This document shows positions 44,492 to 52,747 of a stretch of DNA of 64,000 nt, in pieces; the first letter of the stretch is position 1, and each line of letters opens with the position of its first letter. Below the pieces are notes generated by a model, which ran no database searches, was not told where the DNA came from, and was given only the letters and a program-made list of their open reading frames with translations. The translations under genes were made by a program, and so were the position numbers. This DNA is from Actinomyces oris (lineage in GTDB: Bacteria > Actinomycetota > Actinomycetes > Actinomycetales > Actinomycetaceae), in NCBI RefSeq assembly GCF_001929375.1, contig NZ_MSGO01000005.1, positions 1 through 64,000 of the forward strand, written 5' to 3'.

Positions 44492-45715
44492 TCAGTTCGT
44501 GTCCTCGCGGTCCTGGCCCCGGCGGTGCTCCCGCATGAGACGGATGAATCGGTCGAAGAGGTGCTCGGCGTCATGGGGACCGGCAGCGGCCTCGGGGTGG
44601 TACTGGACGGAGAAGGCCGGCAGGTCCAGTGCCCGTAGCCCTTCGACGACGCCGTCGTTGAGTCCCAGGTGGGAGACCTCCACCCGACCGTAACGGCCGT
44701 TGTCGAAGGGGGCTATGGAGGGCTCGTCAACGGGCGCGTCGACGGCGAAGCCGTGGTTGTGGGCCGTGATCTCCACCTTGCCGGTGGCGCGGTCCACAAC
44801 GGGCTGGTTGACACCGCGGTGCCCGTAGGCGAGCTTGTAGGTGCCGTAGCCCAGGGCCCGTCCCAGGAGCTGGTTGCCCAGGCAGATGCCGAAGAAGGGG
44901 ATGCGCGCGTCGAGCACGCCGCGCAGGAGACTGATCTCGGCGTCGGCACTTCCCGGGTCACCGGGGCCGTTGGAGAACAGGACGCCATCAGGCCTGAGGG
45001 CAAGGAGCTCGGAGAGAGTCGTGGACTGGGGCAGGACATGGACACGTACGCCGCGCTCAGCGAACTGCCACGGGGTGCGGGACTTGATGCCCAGGTCGAT
45101 GGCGGCCAGCACCGCGACCGGTTCCTGCCCCTCGGCCGGCCCGGTGGGCTCGACGACGTAGCCGGAGGGAGTGGTCACCTCGGCGGCCAGGGCACGGCCG
45201 CTCATGGGAGGCTCACTGCGCACGGCCTCCAGGCAGATGTCGATGCAGGCCTGACTGGGACCACCGGGGTCGGTAGCACCGGACGGCAGGGCCTGACCGG
45301 AGAAGATGCCGCCGCGCATGGCGCCGGCCTCACGCAGATGCCGGGTCAGGGCCCGGGTGTCGACCTCGCAGAGGCCGACAATGCCGGCGTCACGCAGATC
45401 GTCCTCCAGCTCGCGGCGGGAGCGCCAGCTGGAAGCTCGTCGAGCGGGCTCGCGTACGACGTAGCCGGCAACCCAGATACGGTCCGACTCGGCGTCCTCG
45501 TCGTTGACCCCGGTGTTACCGATGTGCGGCGCGGTCTGCACCACGATCTGGCGGTGGTAGGAGGGGTCGGTGAGTGTTTCCTGGTACCCCGTCATCCCGG
45601 TGGAGAAGACGATCTCTCCAATGGTGCGCCCTTGAGCCCCGTAGCTGCGGCCCCGCAGGGCCCAGCCGTCCTCCAGGACGAGGAGGGCGGCTGGGCGGTG
45701 ACTCGACTCAGGCAT
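44492..45715 (-). CDS. carA: Carbamoyl-phosphate synthase small subunit
   Basis: CarA releases ammonia from glutamine and channels it to CarB. The 407-residue protein has the N-terminal CPSase domain ([35 protein letters not shown]) and a class I glutamine amidotransferase domain with [17 protein letters not shown] carrying the nucleophilic Cys, and [15 protein letters not shown] carrying the His and Glu. Its start overlaps the end of pyrC by eight bases, and carB begins right after its stop, so the three are cotranslated. Confidence 0.97.
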   Translation of the reverse strand: MPESSHRPAALLVLEDGWALRGRSYGAQGRTIGEIVFSTGMTGYQETLTDPSYHRQIVVQTAPHIGNTGVNDEDAESDRIWVAGYVVREPARRASSWRSRRELEDDLRDAGIVGLCEVDTRALTRHLREAGAMRGGIFSGQALPSGATDPGGPSQACIDICLEAVRSEPPMSGRALAAEVTTPSGYVVEPTGPAEGQEPVAVLAAIDLGIKSRTPWQFAERGVRVHVLPQSTTLSELLALRPDGVLFSNGPGDPGSADAEISLLRGVLDARIPFFGICLGNQLLGRALGYGTYKLAYGHRGVNQPVVDRATGKVEITAHNHGFAVDAPVDEPSIAPFDNGRYGRVEVSHLGLNDGVVEGLRALDLPAFSVQYHPEAAAGPHDAEHLFDRFIRLMREHRRGQDREDTN

Positions 45716-47030
45716 GAGCTAAGCCGGCCGGGGCCTCAACGGGAGCCCCGTCCAGGACGGTGGGACGACCGTGGAGGAAGGTGGCCATGACCTGCCCCGG
45801 GAGCTCCATGCCCGCGTAGGGGGTGTTGGTGGAGCCGGTCCACTGGGCGGAGCCGTCGACGGTGCGGCGCACCTCGGGATCGACCACCGTGATGTTGGCC
45901 GGGGCCCCGACCTCGAGCTCGCACCCCTGGTCGCTCAGGCGCCCGATGCTGGCCGGGGCCGAGGACATGACCCGGGCGATGTCGCGCCAGGTCATGCGGC
46001 CGGTGCTGACCATCGTCTCGATCAGGACGCTCAGGGCAGTCTCCAGGCCCGTCATGCCGAAGGCTCCGGCCTGCCACTCGCAGTCCTTGTCCTCCACCGG
46101 GTGCGGGGCGTGGTCGGTGCCGACGACGTCGATGGTGCCATCGGCCAGGGCCTCGCGAACCGCCTCGACGTCCTCGGTAGTGCGCAGCGGGGGGTTGACC
46201 TTGTACAGCGGGGAGTATGTGCGGGCCATCTCGTCGGTCAGCAGGAGGTGGTGCGGCGTGACCTCGGCGGTGACATTGATGCCGCGGGACTTGGCCCAGC
46301 GGATGATGCCGACGCTGCCCGCGGTGGACAGGTGGCACACGTGCAGACGCGAGCCCACATGCTCGGCCAGCAGGACGTCGCGGGCGATGATCGACTCCTC
46401 GGCCACTGCAGGCCAGCCGCGCAGGCCCAGCTCGGCGGAGACGACACCCTCATGCATCTGGGATCCCTCGGTGAGGCGGGGGTCCTGAGCGTGCTGGGCG
46501 ATGACGCCGTCGAAGGACTTGACGTACTCCAGGGCTCGACGCATGAGGACGGGGTCGGAGACGCACTTGCCGTCGTCGGAGAAGACGCGCACTCGGGCGG
46601 CGGAGGTCGCCATGGCACCCATGTCGGACAGGTGCTCACCGGCCAGTCCCGCTGAGACGGCGCCCACCGGATGGACGTCCACCCAGCCGGCCTCACGGCC
46701 CAGCCGCAGCACCTGCTCAACGACACCGGCGCTGTCCTGGACGGGCGTGGTGTTGGCCATCGCGAAGACGGCGGTGTAGCCGCCGACGGCTGCGGCGCGG
46801 GTACCGGAGTAGATGGTCTCAGCGGACTCCCCTCCGGGCTCGCGCAGGTGAGTGTGGATGTCGACGAGCCCGGGCAGGGCGACGAGCCCGTCCAGGTCAT
46901 GGCGCTGGACGTCGGCCGGGGCCTTCGCCGCTGCGTCAGGACCGATGGCGGTGATGGTGCCGTCGGTGATGAGAATGTCAGTGGGGTCCTCGCCGTAGGG
47001 GCGGACACCGGTCAGGAGGTGGGAGGTCAC
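45708..47030 (-). CDS. pyrC: Dihydroorotase
   Basis: PyrC closes carbamoyl aspartate to dihydroorotate. The 440-residue zinc amidohydrolase has the metal motif [66 protein letters not shown] with the second His site, and [16 protein letters not shown] with the catalytic Asp. It is the class I type found in Gram-positive pyr operons. It overlaps pyrB by four bases (ATGA) upstream and carA by eight downstream. Confidence 0.96.
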   Translation of the reverse strand: MTSHLLTGVRPYGEDPTDILITDGTITAIGPDAAAKAPADVQRHDLDGLVALPGLVDIHTHLREPGGESAETIYSGTRAAAVGGYTAVFAMANTTPVQDSAGVVEQVLRLGREAGWVDVHPVGAVSAGLAGEHLSDMGAMATSAARVRVFSDDGKCVSDPVLMRRALEYVKSFDGVIAQHAQDPRLTEGSQMHEGVVSAELGLRGWPAVAEESIIARDVLLAEHVGSRLHVCHLSTAGSVGIIRWAKSRGINVTAEVTPHHLLLTDEMARTYSPLYKVNPPLRTTEDVEAVREALADGTIDVVGTDHAPHPVEDKDCEWQAGAFGMTGLETALSVLIETMVSTGRMTWRDIARVMSSAPASIGRLSDQGCELEVGAPANITVVDPEVRRTVDGSAQWTGSTNTPYAGMELPGQVMATFLHGRPTVLDGAPVEAPAGLAHA

Positions 47031-48016
47031 AGCTGGTTCCCTTCGTCAGCGAGGAGGAGGTAGAGGGCGGCCATGCGAACGGAGACTCCGTTGCCGACCT
47101 GCTCGATGATGCGCGAGCGGGGGTCGTCGGCGGCCTCGGCGGTGATCTCGAGGCCGCGGTTCATGGGGCCGGGGTGCATGACGATCGCGTGCTCCGGCAT
47201 GGCCCGGCGACGGGCGGAGGTGAGACCGTAGACGCTGGAGTACTCGGCAGGGCTCGGGAAGAAGCCCCCGCCGGCGGCACTCATGCGCTCACGCTGGATG
47301 CGCAGCATCATGACTGCGTCGGGCTGAATCTCCTCGATCGCCTCATCGAGGTTGTAGGAGACCTCGCAGGGCCAGTCGTCCATGCCGACGGGCAGCAGTG
47401 TGGGAGGCGCCACGAGGGTGACCTTGGCGCCGAGCGCCGTCATGAGGTCCACGTTGGATCGGGCCACCCGGGAGTGCAGGACGTCGCCGACAATGATGAG
47501 GCGGGCGCCTTCCAGGTCGCGCCCCTGCGGGCAGGGGCTGCCGTCCGCTGTGGCAGGCGCTCCGGGGACGTACCAGCGCCGCAGCGTCATGGCGTCCAGG
47601 AGGGCCTGGGTGGGGTGCTGGTGGGTGCCGTCCCCCGCGTTGAGAACCGGCACGTTGATCCAGCCGGCGTGAGCCAGCAGGTGCGCGGCGCCACAGGCGG
47701 AGTGGCGCACGACGACGGCGTCCGCCCCCATGGCCATGATCGTCTGGGCGGTGTCCTTGAGGGACTCGCCCTTGGACAGTGAGGAGCCCTTGGCCGAGAA
47801 GTTGATGACGTCGGCGCTCAGGCGCTTGGCGGCGGCCTCGAAGGAGAGCCTGGTGCGGGTGGAGTCCTCGAAGAAGAGGTTCACCACGGTCTTGCCGCGC
47901 AGTGTCGGGAGCTTCTTGACCGCATGGCGCTGGGTGGCGGCCATCGCCTCGGCGGTGTCCAGGACCATGACCGCCTCGTCATGGGTGAGGTCCTTGGCGG
48001 AGAGCAGGTGCTTCAT
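47027..48016 (-). CDS. pyrB: Aspartate carbamoyltransferase
   Basis: PyrB joins carbamoyl phosphate and aspartate, the committed step of pyrimidine synthesis. The 329-residue catalytic chain has [20 protein letters not shown] for carbamoyl phosphate, [40 protein letters not shown], and [13 protein letters not shown] for aspartate. No pyrI regulatory chain gene is present, which fits Gram-positive enzymes controlled through PyrR. It overlaps both pyrR and pyrC by four bases. Confidence 0.97.
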   Translation of the reverse strand: MKHLLSAKDLTHDEAVMVLDTAEAMAATQRHAVKKLPTLRGKTVVNLFFEDSTRTRLSFEAAAKRLSADVINFSAKGSSLSKGESLKDTAQTIMAMGADAVVVRHSACGAAHLLAHAGWINVPVLNAGDGTHQHPTQALLDAMTLRRWYVPGAPATADGSPCPQGRDLEGARLIIVGDVLHSRVARSNVDLMTALGAKVTLVAPPTLLPVGMDDWPCEVSYNLDEAIEEIQPDAVMMLRIQRERMSAAGGGFFPSPAEYSSVYGLTSARRRAMPEHAIVMHPGPMNRGLEITAEAADDPRSRIIEQVGNGVSVRMAALYLLLADEGNQL

Positions 48017-48684
48017 CGGGTGGCCTCCTGGTTGCTGCGCTCACTCGAACGCTCAGTGGGGACGTCTGCGGGGACGATGGTGACGGCGTCGGTGGAGGCG
48101 CCGAGCTCGGTCAGGGAGACCACGACCTTCTCGGTACGGGAGGTCGGCAGATTCTTGCCCACGTAGTCAGCACGAATGGGCAGCTCCCGGTGTCCGCGGT
48201 CCACGAGTGTGGCCAGCTGCACGGCCCGAGGACGGCCCACGGCGCCCAGGGCGTCGAGGGCGGCTCGGATGGTGCGCCCGGAGTAGAGGACGTCGTCGAC
48301 GAGGATGACGACCTTGCCGTCAATGCCTCCCTGGGGGATCTCCGTGGGGCGGGGAACTCGGATGGGGTGACGTCCCAGGTCATCGCGGTACATGGTGATG
48401 TCCAGGGTGCCGACCGGAACCTTGGCGTCGGCGGTCTGCGCCTGCCCCGTCTGCTTGGACCACTGCGTGCCTTCACCCGAGGCGACGGCGAGCGCCTCGA
48501 CGAGTCTGTGCGCAAGTGGCGCTCCCCCGCTGGGGATCCCTAGAACGACGATGTCCTGAGTCCCGTGGTTGCGCTCCAGGATCTCGTGCGCGATACGGAA
48601 CAGGGAGCGGGCTATATCGGGAGGTCCGAGGATCTCCTTGCCCTGAGATGGTGCGCTCAAGGCGCCTGACAAACGTTCGGCCAT
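48013..48684 (-). CDS. pyrR: PyrR: pyr mRNA-binding regulator / uracil phosphoribosyltransferase
   Basis: PyrR binds a specific RNA hairpin when UMP is high and represses the pyr operon; many members also make UMP from uracil and PRPP. The 223-residue protein has the PRPP site [20 protein letters not shown] near residue 125, the early [17 protein letters not shown], and [13 protein letters not shown]. It is longer than the ~180-residue Bacillus protein at both ends and by an insert ([12 protein letters not shown]). The ATG at 48684 has AAGGAGG six bases upstream. A PyrR-type RNA site lies in its own leader, so it controls itself and the five genes after it. Confidence 0.95.
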   Translation of the reverse strand: MAERLSGALSAPSQGKEILGPPDIARSLFRIAHEILERNHGTQDIVVLGIPSGGAPLAHRLVEALAVASGEGTQWSKQTGQAQTADAKVPVGTLDITMYRDDLGRHPIRVPRPTEIPQGGIDGKVVILVDDVLYSGRTIRAALDALGAVGRPRAVQLATLVDRGHRELPIRADYVGKNLPTSRTEKVVVSLTELGASTDAVTIVPADVPTERSSERSNQEATR

Positions 48685-48723
48685 TTCAGGCCTCCTTCCC
48701 CGCCTCTCTGGACGGACTTAAAG
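48685..48723 (-). promoter_or_regulatory. PyrR-binding RNA hairpin in the pyr leader
   Basis: The minus strand reads GTCCAGAGAGGC at 48713-48702, which matches the Bacillus PyrR binding-loop consensus. Flanking TCCG and CGGGGA can pair around it. The hairpin ends only a few bases before the AAGGAGG site (48697-48691), so bound PyrR could block ribosome entry, as described for mycobacterial pyrR. No separate terminator was seen. Confidence 0.75.
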
Positions 48724-49075
48724 GATGTCGGTCGCCAGCGAGTGTACGTCACCTCCGTCGGGTTGTGCTCACCCACGCAGAACGGACCTCCGAGACGAAG
48801 GTCACGTCAACGGCTGCGAAACGGCTCGGCACCCGATGGCAGCTGCAGCAGGACGTGTCTCGCGTCTACACATCATCCGTGACAATGTTTACTCTTAGCC
48901 CAATGCTCAGGCGTCGTCAGACGCTGACTGCGAGATCGTCACAACATGTCGAGAGCTTGAGAAGTGAGTGCCGGATCCATCTGAGCCCGATTGAGAGCTG
49001 AACGATGTCGCGGGGCAGGAAAAGTCCGGTGTTGCTGCTGCGTCAGCGACTTCTTCTCAAGCAAGGAACGCCCTC
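48724..49075. promoter_or_regulatory. Divergent promoter region between pyrR and the glycosidase gene
   Basis: No gene lies here. It should carry the pyr promoter on the minus strand and that of the glycoside hydrolase gene on the plus strand. The plus-strand ribosome site AAGGA lies nine bases before the ATG at 49076. The part around 48880-48960 is AT-richer than its neighbours and is the likely promoter core. I could not settle on -35/-10 pairs. Confidence 0.35.
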
Positions 49076-49939
49076 ATGACACTCCCTACCCGACGTTCGA
49101 TCATCACCGGCCTCAGCGCCGGGGCAGGACTGGCCGCCACAGGCCTCGCCTCCCCCTCGCCTGCAGCGGCGGCCGAATCGTCCTACGATTTCAGCAGCAT
49201 CATCTTCAATGAGCAGTTCTCCAGCGGGACGGACTTCTCCCCGTCACGTTGGCGTAACAACCGCTCGGAGCCCGAGTCCTGCGCCAGCTATGACTGGGGG
49301 GTGTTCACCCATGACACCCACAGCGTCAGCAACGGTGTCGGGCACCTCCTGTGGCGCAAGCGCGCCACTGCCCTCAAGGGATTCCAGAACCGCTTCGACA
49401 AGGAGGCGACCCTCCGCTACGTGAACCAGGCCTTTGTCACCACGCAGGGGCTGTTCTCCTTCGTCTACGGCTCCTTGGAGACCAGGGCGCGTTTCCCCCA
49501 GTCGACTGAGGGCCTCTTCGCCGGCATCTGGTTGCGGGCGGACGACGATGACAACGGGGGCGAGATCGATGTCGTGGAGACCTATGGTGGCGGCAGCGCC
49601 ACCGGCATCGCCGAGTCGACTGTGCACTACGGCCAGGCGGGGGGCAAAGGAAGCAACCTGGGGGTCTCACCGCGGCCCGACCTCGCCCAGTGGCACACCT
49701 ACGGGATGGAGAAGACCCCCGAGAGCATTCTCTTCCTCTTCGACGGGCATCCCTACCACGAGGTATCGCGTTCGGCATCGGAGAAGGAGTTCGATGAGTG
49801 CTTCGGTGACGACGCCGCGTACCACATCTGCCTGACCACGCACAGCGGAAGCATCCACCGGGGGCGGCTCAAGCACGAGGGCTTCACTCATGCCCAGGTG
49901 GATATTGACTACATCGTCGTACGGGCCATGGATGAGTAG
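49076..49939 (+). CDS. Exported glycoside hydrolase family 16 protein
   Basis: A 287-residue secreted enzyme. It begins with a Tat-type signal (TRRSIITGLSAGAGLAATGL) ending near PAAAAE at about residue 34. The mature part is a GH16 beta-jelly-roll: the catalytic motif GGEIDVVETYGG near residue 164 holds the two Glu residues, with ETRARFPQSTEGLFAGIWLR before it. GH16 enzymes cut beta-1,3 or mixed beta-glucans and some galactans; the substrate is not decided here. No LPXTG or wall-binding domain follows, so it is probably released. It stands alone on the plus strand between pyrR and the membrane-protein array and ends at a strong hairpin. Confidence 0.87.
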   Translation: MTLPTRRSIITGLSAGAGLAATGLASPSPAAAAESSYDFSSIIFNEQFSSGTDFSPSRWRNNRSEPESCASYDWGVFTHDTHSVSNGVGHLLWRKRATALKGFQNRFDKEATLRYVNQAFVTTQGLFSFVYGSLETRARFPQSTEGLFAGIWLRADDDDNGGEIDVVETYGGGSATGIAESTVHYGQAGGKGSNLGVSPRPDLAQWHTYGMEKTPESILFLFDGHPYHEVSRSASEKEFDECFGDDAAYHICLTTHSGSIHRGRLKHEGFTHAQVDIDYIVVRAMDE

Positions 49940-49950
49940 CTGATGCGGCG

Positions 49951-50007
49951 CCCCTCAGCCTGCGCTCCGGCCTGGTTCACCAGGACGCGGTGGCGCAGGC
50001 TGAGGGG
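49951..50007. terminator. Bidirectional hairpin between the glycosidase and membrane-protein genes
   Basis: CCCCTCAGCCTGCGC at 49951-49965 pairs perfectly with 49993-50007; the loop itself contains CCTGG/CCAGG. It lies 12 bases after the GH16 stop and 37 bases after the convergent gene's stop. It should end transcription from both sides. Confidence 0.65.
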
Positions 50008-50010
50008 ATG

Positions 50011-50100
50011 CGCCGGCGTCCGAGTTCTATCGGCACCGGGAGATCATGCCGGCTGCGTTCCCGGGGCCTGAGACTCTCTGACCGCTGGGTCCAGCGCCTT
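50011..50100. repeat. 90-bp direct repeat, copy 1
   Basis: Identical over 90 bases to 52658-52747. It covers the last 19 codons and the stop of the first membrane protein gene plus 33 bases beyond. It shows that this gene and the one at 52691 are recent duplicates. Confidence 0.9.
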
Positions 50101-50652
50101 GCTCGTAAGGAGAAGAAAGGCGAACCCCACCGCGATCAGGAGCTGGCTCAGGCCGCAGGCGACAAGCAGTGATTCGGAGGCGTCCGAGGGCCAAGTGACA
50201 TACATGATGAGGGTGGGAAGTCCCGCCACGATGCTCGCGGCCAGCAGAGCCGACGTTGGCATCTTGGCCTCGACCCATCCATCAGGCTGGACCCGAGGCG
50301 TCCGGGAATGCGCCCGAATACAAGCGATGAGAGCAAGGATGAAAGTAGCGATCCATCCGAGACCAACGATGAACGGGGCGAAGATCAGCATGAGAAGGGC
50401 AAGGGAATCAAGGAGTGTGAACTCCAGGTCCTGGTGCTGCGCCCCTGGGAAGGTGATGGCGGCGGAAAAGGTGGTCGTGACGATCATCTGGATGATCATG
50501 GTGATGATCCCGATGATGCCGCTGGAGAGCGAGATCTTGCGGGTCGCGGAGCGCTTGCGCTGTACCTCCCTCAAGACCGGGTCATTCCAGCCGGAGCCAG
50601 AAACAGGAGCCGGCCCCATCGAAGGGTTGTAGCGGCCGTAAGGAACAGGCAT
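50044..50652 (-). CDS. Membrane protein of unknown function, tandem paralogue A
   Basis: A 202-residue protein I do not recognise. It has about four hydrophobic segments: near residues 44-66, 85-111, 132-154 and 163-184. A short Pro/Tyr/Gly-rich head (MPVPYGRYNPSMGPAPVSGS) precedes a basic RKRSATRK patch. It is closely related to the proteins at 51829 and 52691; the shared block is GWNDPVL, then IITMIIQMI, ALIACIRAHSRTP and VQPDGWVEAKMPTSALL. Compared with them it lacks the first 25 or so residues: the sequence between a conserved CTGGAG and the PVPYGRY codons is deleted, and a new ATG is used with GGAG eight bases upstream. An insertion element sits 43 bases before its start, probably cutting off its promoter. 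Confidence 0.7.
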   Translation of the reverse strand: MPVPYGRYNPSMGPAPVSGSGWNDPVLREVQRKRSATRKISLSSGIIGIITMIIQMIVTTTFSAAITFPGAQHQDLEFTLLDSLALLMLIFAPFIVGLGWIATFILALIACIRAHSRTPRVQPDGWVEAKMPTSALLAASIVAGLPTLIMYVTWPSDASESLLVACGLSQLLIAVGFAFLLLTSKALDPAVRESQAPGTQPA

Positions 50653-50691
50653 AGGGTACTCTCCAGCATCGGCAGAGGGGATGGCCTCAGC

Positions 50692-50695
50692 CTAG
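50692..50695. repeat. Target-site duplication CTAG, left
   Basis: CTAG flanks the insertion element here and at 51733-51736. The uninterrupted paralogous sequence near 52526 reads CAGCCTAGGCCACCGG with a single CTAG. Confidence 0.75.
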
Positions 50696-51732
50696 ATGAT
50701 TGGTTCCAAGGGGGTGTGGGTTGGTGTGGGGGCTTGGGGTAGGGGCGAGGATCTCGCAGGATCGGTGCTGCTAGAACCGTTTCCTCACGCTGGGAGCTTG
50801 AGAAAGTGGACACCGACCTGGAGACCCTCGCCACCGCACTGTACGTCACTGCTGATGACCTGCTGAAGACCCACCCTGAGATCCTCCCGCGCCGCCCGCG
50901 GGTGAGGATCACCCCGGCGATCACCAACGCCGAGGTCCTCACCCTGGCCGCCATCGCACCGTTGGTGGGCATCAACACCGAAAGACGCTTCCTGCGCTAC
51001 GCCCGCAAGCACCTGACAGGCATGTTCCCCTACATCCCGGGCCAGTCCGGCTACAACAAGCGCCTGCGCGCCCTGGCCGGCACTATCGGGTGGTTGGCGG
51101 CCGCACTGGCCACCACCACCAGCGTCTACACCGACGACGTGCACCTGGTCGACTCCACCCCCATTGAGTGCGCCCGCTCTGGGCCCACCGTGATGCGCTC
51201 AGCCCTGGCGGGATGGGCCGGCTACGGGTGACCAGCGCCTCGCACTCACGCTTCTTCTGGGGCCTGCGCCTGCACCTGGTGTGCACCGTTCACGGTCTTG
51301 CGGTGGCCTGGGCAGTCACCAGTCCCAGCCAGGACGAGCGCGAGGTCCTGCGCAGCATGCTCGAGCACCTGGCGCCCACCAGCGCCCACACGATCATCGC
51401 CGACAAGGGCTACCGCTCCAAGGACCTGGAGGACGACCCGAACCAGGCAGGGCTGACCCTGCTGCACCCAGCCGCACGCAACCAGACCCCACGGCCCGGC
51501 GCCGGTCTCCTGCGCCCGTTACGCCAGAGGATCGAGTCCGTCTTCGACACCCTCACCGACCAGCTCGAGCGGCACAACGGGCGCACCCCCACCGCAGTCA
51601 CCGCACGCGTCGCTCAACGCATCCTGGCCCTGACGGCCACCATCTGGCACAACGACAAAACCGGCAACCCCCACCTATGCTCCCTGACCCCCTACGACCA
51701 CTAACCACCCACACCCCCTTGGAATCAATCAT
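50696..51732 (+). mobile_element. IS982-like insertion sequence, 1037 bp
   Basis: The ends are inverted repeats of about 28 bases with a few mismatches: ATGATTGGTTCCAAGGGGGT at 50696 and its counterpart at 51705-51732. CTAG is duplicated on both sides. Inside is one transposase gene split by a frameshift. The family is judged from the protein (DDVHLVDSTPIECAR, then SHSRFFWGLRLHLVC). The 4-bp duplication is on the short side for IS982, so the exact family label is less sure than the boundaries. Confidence 0.8.
50806..51704 (+). pseudogene. Frameshifted IS982-like transposase
   Basis: The coding region is in two frames. The first part (50806-51231) has the helical N-terminus (VRITPAITNAEVLTLAAIAP, LVGINTERRFLRYARKHLTG) and the first DDE block DDVHLVDSTPIE, and stops after GWAGYG. 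The second part continues in the -1 frame from about 51228 with TSASHSRFFWGLRLHLVCTV, SQDEREVLRSMLEHL, IIADKGYRSKDLEDD and the final RIESVFDTLTDQLERHNGRT. The joint would read GYG-(VT)-SASHSRFF, so a single-base change explains it. No A-rich slippery sequence is seen at the joint, so a dead gene is more likely than programmed frameshifting. GTG at 50809 region or nearby could start it. Confidence 0.75.
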
Positions 51733-51736
51733 CTAG
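51733..51736. repeat. Target-site duplication CTAG, right
   Basis: Second copy of the CTAG flanking the insertion element. After it the sequence GGCCACCGG continues as in the uninterrupted paralogous site near 52530. Confidence 0.75.
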
Positions 51737-51828
51737 GCCACCGGAGTCGGATGGGCGCGGGAGCCCACCCCATGCCGCGCGCCCTCTCGCGCCAGGACTC
51801 AGTACTCAGTATCCCGGGCTCCCGGCTC

Positions 51829-52488
51829 CTAAGGCACTCTCACCGCCGGGTCCAAAGCCCTACTCATGCGGAGCAGAACGATGAACCCCACTGCAATCAG
51901 AACCTCCACCAGGGCGCACACGACAAGCAGTGGTTCGAGAGCGGAGCCGGACAAGGCCATCAAAGGCCAAACGACACAAACGATAAAGGTGGGAAGTCCC
52001 GCCACGACACTCGCGGCCAGCAGAGCCGACGTTGGCATCTTGGCCTCGACCCATCCATCAGGCTGAACCTGAGGCGTCCGAGAATGCGCCCGAATACAAG
52101 CGATGAGAGCAAGGATGAAAGTAGCGACCCAAGCAACACCAACGATATACGGGGTGACGAGCACAACGAAAAGGGCAAAGAATCCATACGGCAGGTCGTA
52201 CTCCCCGTGGGTGATGAGCAAGGCGAGAAAGGTAGTGGTAAAGATCATCTGGATGATCATGGTGATCATCCCAACGATGCCGCTCAAGAGTGAAACCGTG
52301 CGGGTCGCGGAGCGCTTGCGCTGAACCGTCGTCAGGACCGGGTCATTCCAGCCGAAGCCAGGAGCAGGTGTCTGCCCCACCGTGGGTTTGTAGCGGCCGT
52401 AAGGAACAGGTATGGGGGTGTTCCGTGGGTGACCGGCGCCCTGGATATGGGGGTCGTTGTTGGGATCCTGGGGAGGTAGGTGGCTCAC
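51829..52488 (-). CDS. Membrane protein of unknown function, tandem paralogue B
   Basis: A 219-residue protein related to its two neighbours; no known family recognised. The soluble head (SHLPPQDPNNDPHIQGAGHP) leads to PVPYGRYKPTVGQTPAPG and GFGWNDPVL, then RKRSATR and four hydrophobic segments. The shared blocks GMITMIIQMI, ALIACIRAHSRTPQVQPDGW and VEAKMPTSALLAASVVAGLP are kept. The tail after SRALDPAVR differs from the others and ends early (VP). The GTG at 52488 is chosen because the same CTGGAG site and GTG are found in paralogue C, and the upstream 40 bases are nearly identical in both. Confidence 0.7.
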   Translation of the reverse strand: MSHLPPQDPNNDPHIQGAGHPRNTPIPVPYGRYKPTVGQTPAPGFGWNDPVLTTVQRKRSATRTVSLLSGIVGMITMIIQMIFTTTFLALLITHGEYDLPYGFFALFVVLVTPYIVGVAWVATFILALIACIRAHSRTPQVQPDGWVEAKMPTSALLAASVVAGLPTFIVCVVWPLMALSGSALEPLLVVCALVEVLIAVGFIVLLRMSRALDPAVRVP

Positions 52489-52553
52489 GGGGTGCTCCAG
52501 CGTCGGCAGAGGGGATGGCCTCAGCCTAGGCCACCGGTGCTGGATGGGCGCAG

Positions 52554-52587
52554 CTCACGGCATAGGGAGTCCACCCCTTGCCGTGAG
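52554..52587 (-). terminator. Hairpin before paralogue B, duplicate of the one after nusB
   Basis: CTCACGG and CCGTGAG arms with TAGGGAGTCCACCCC between, closely matching the hairpin at 53611-53644. It marks the duplicated unit. No U tract follows. Confidence 0.45.
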
Positions 52588-52605
52588 CCCCCCTTGTTCC
52601 ATGGC

Positions 52606-52665
52606 TCAGCGCTCGGTAATCCCTCGCTGATTGGCCTCGAAGAGGATCTCGATGGTACGCCGGCG
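52606..52665 (-). pseudogene. nusB remnant
   Basis: Sixty bases read as RRRTIEILFEANQRGITER and a stop. The first 15 residues match NusB residues 27-41 (RRRAIEILFEADQRG), and the DNA at 52626-52665 matches 54035-54074 with three differences. The middle of nusB is missing and the frame joins its last codons, followed by the same hairpin that follows nusB. It is a scar of a tandem duplication that began inside nusB. Confidence 0.8.
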
Positions 52666-52747
52666 TCCGAGTTCTATCGGCACCGGGAGATCATGCCGGC
52701 TGCGTTCCCGGGGCCTGAGACTCTCTGACCGCTGGGTCCAGCGCCTT
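52658..52747. repeat. 90-bp direct repeat, copy 2
   Basis: Identical to 50011-50100. It covers the last 19 codons and stop of paralogue C and runs into the nusB remnant, where the two copies diverge at CGCCGGCG. Confidence 0.9.

Noticed and set aside
50800-51704. Programmed -1 frameshift in the transposase
   Set aside because: The joint at GGGTGACC has no A-rich or X-XXY-YYZ slippery sequence that I can see, so a disabling single-base change is simpler. Kept open in the finding on the element.
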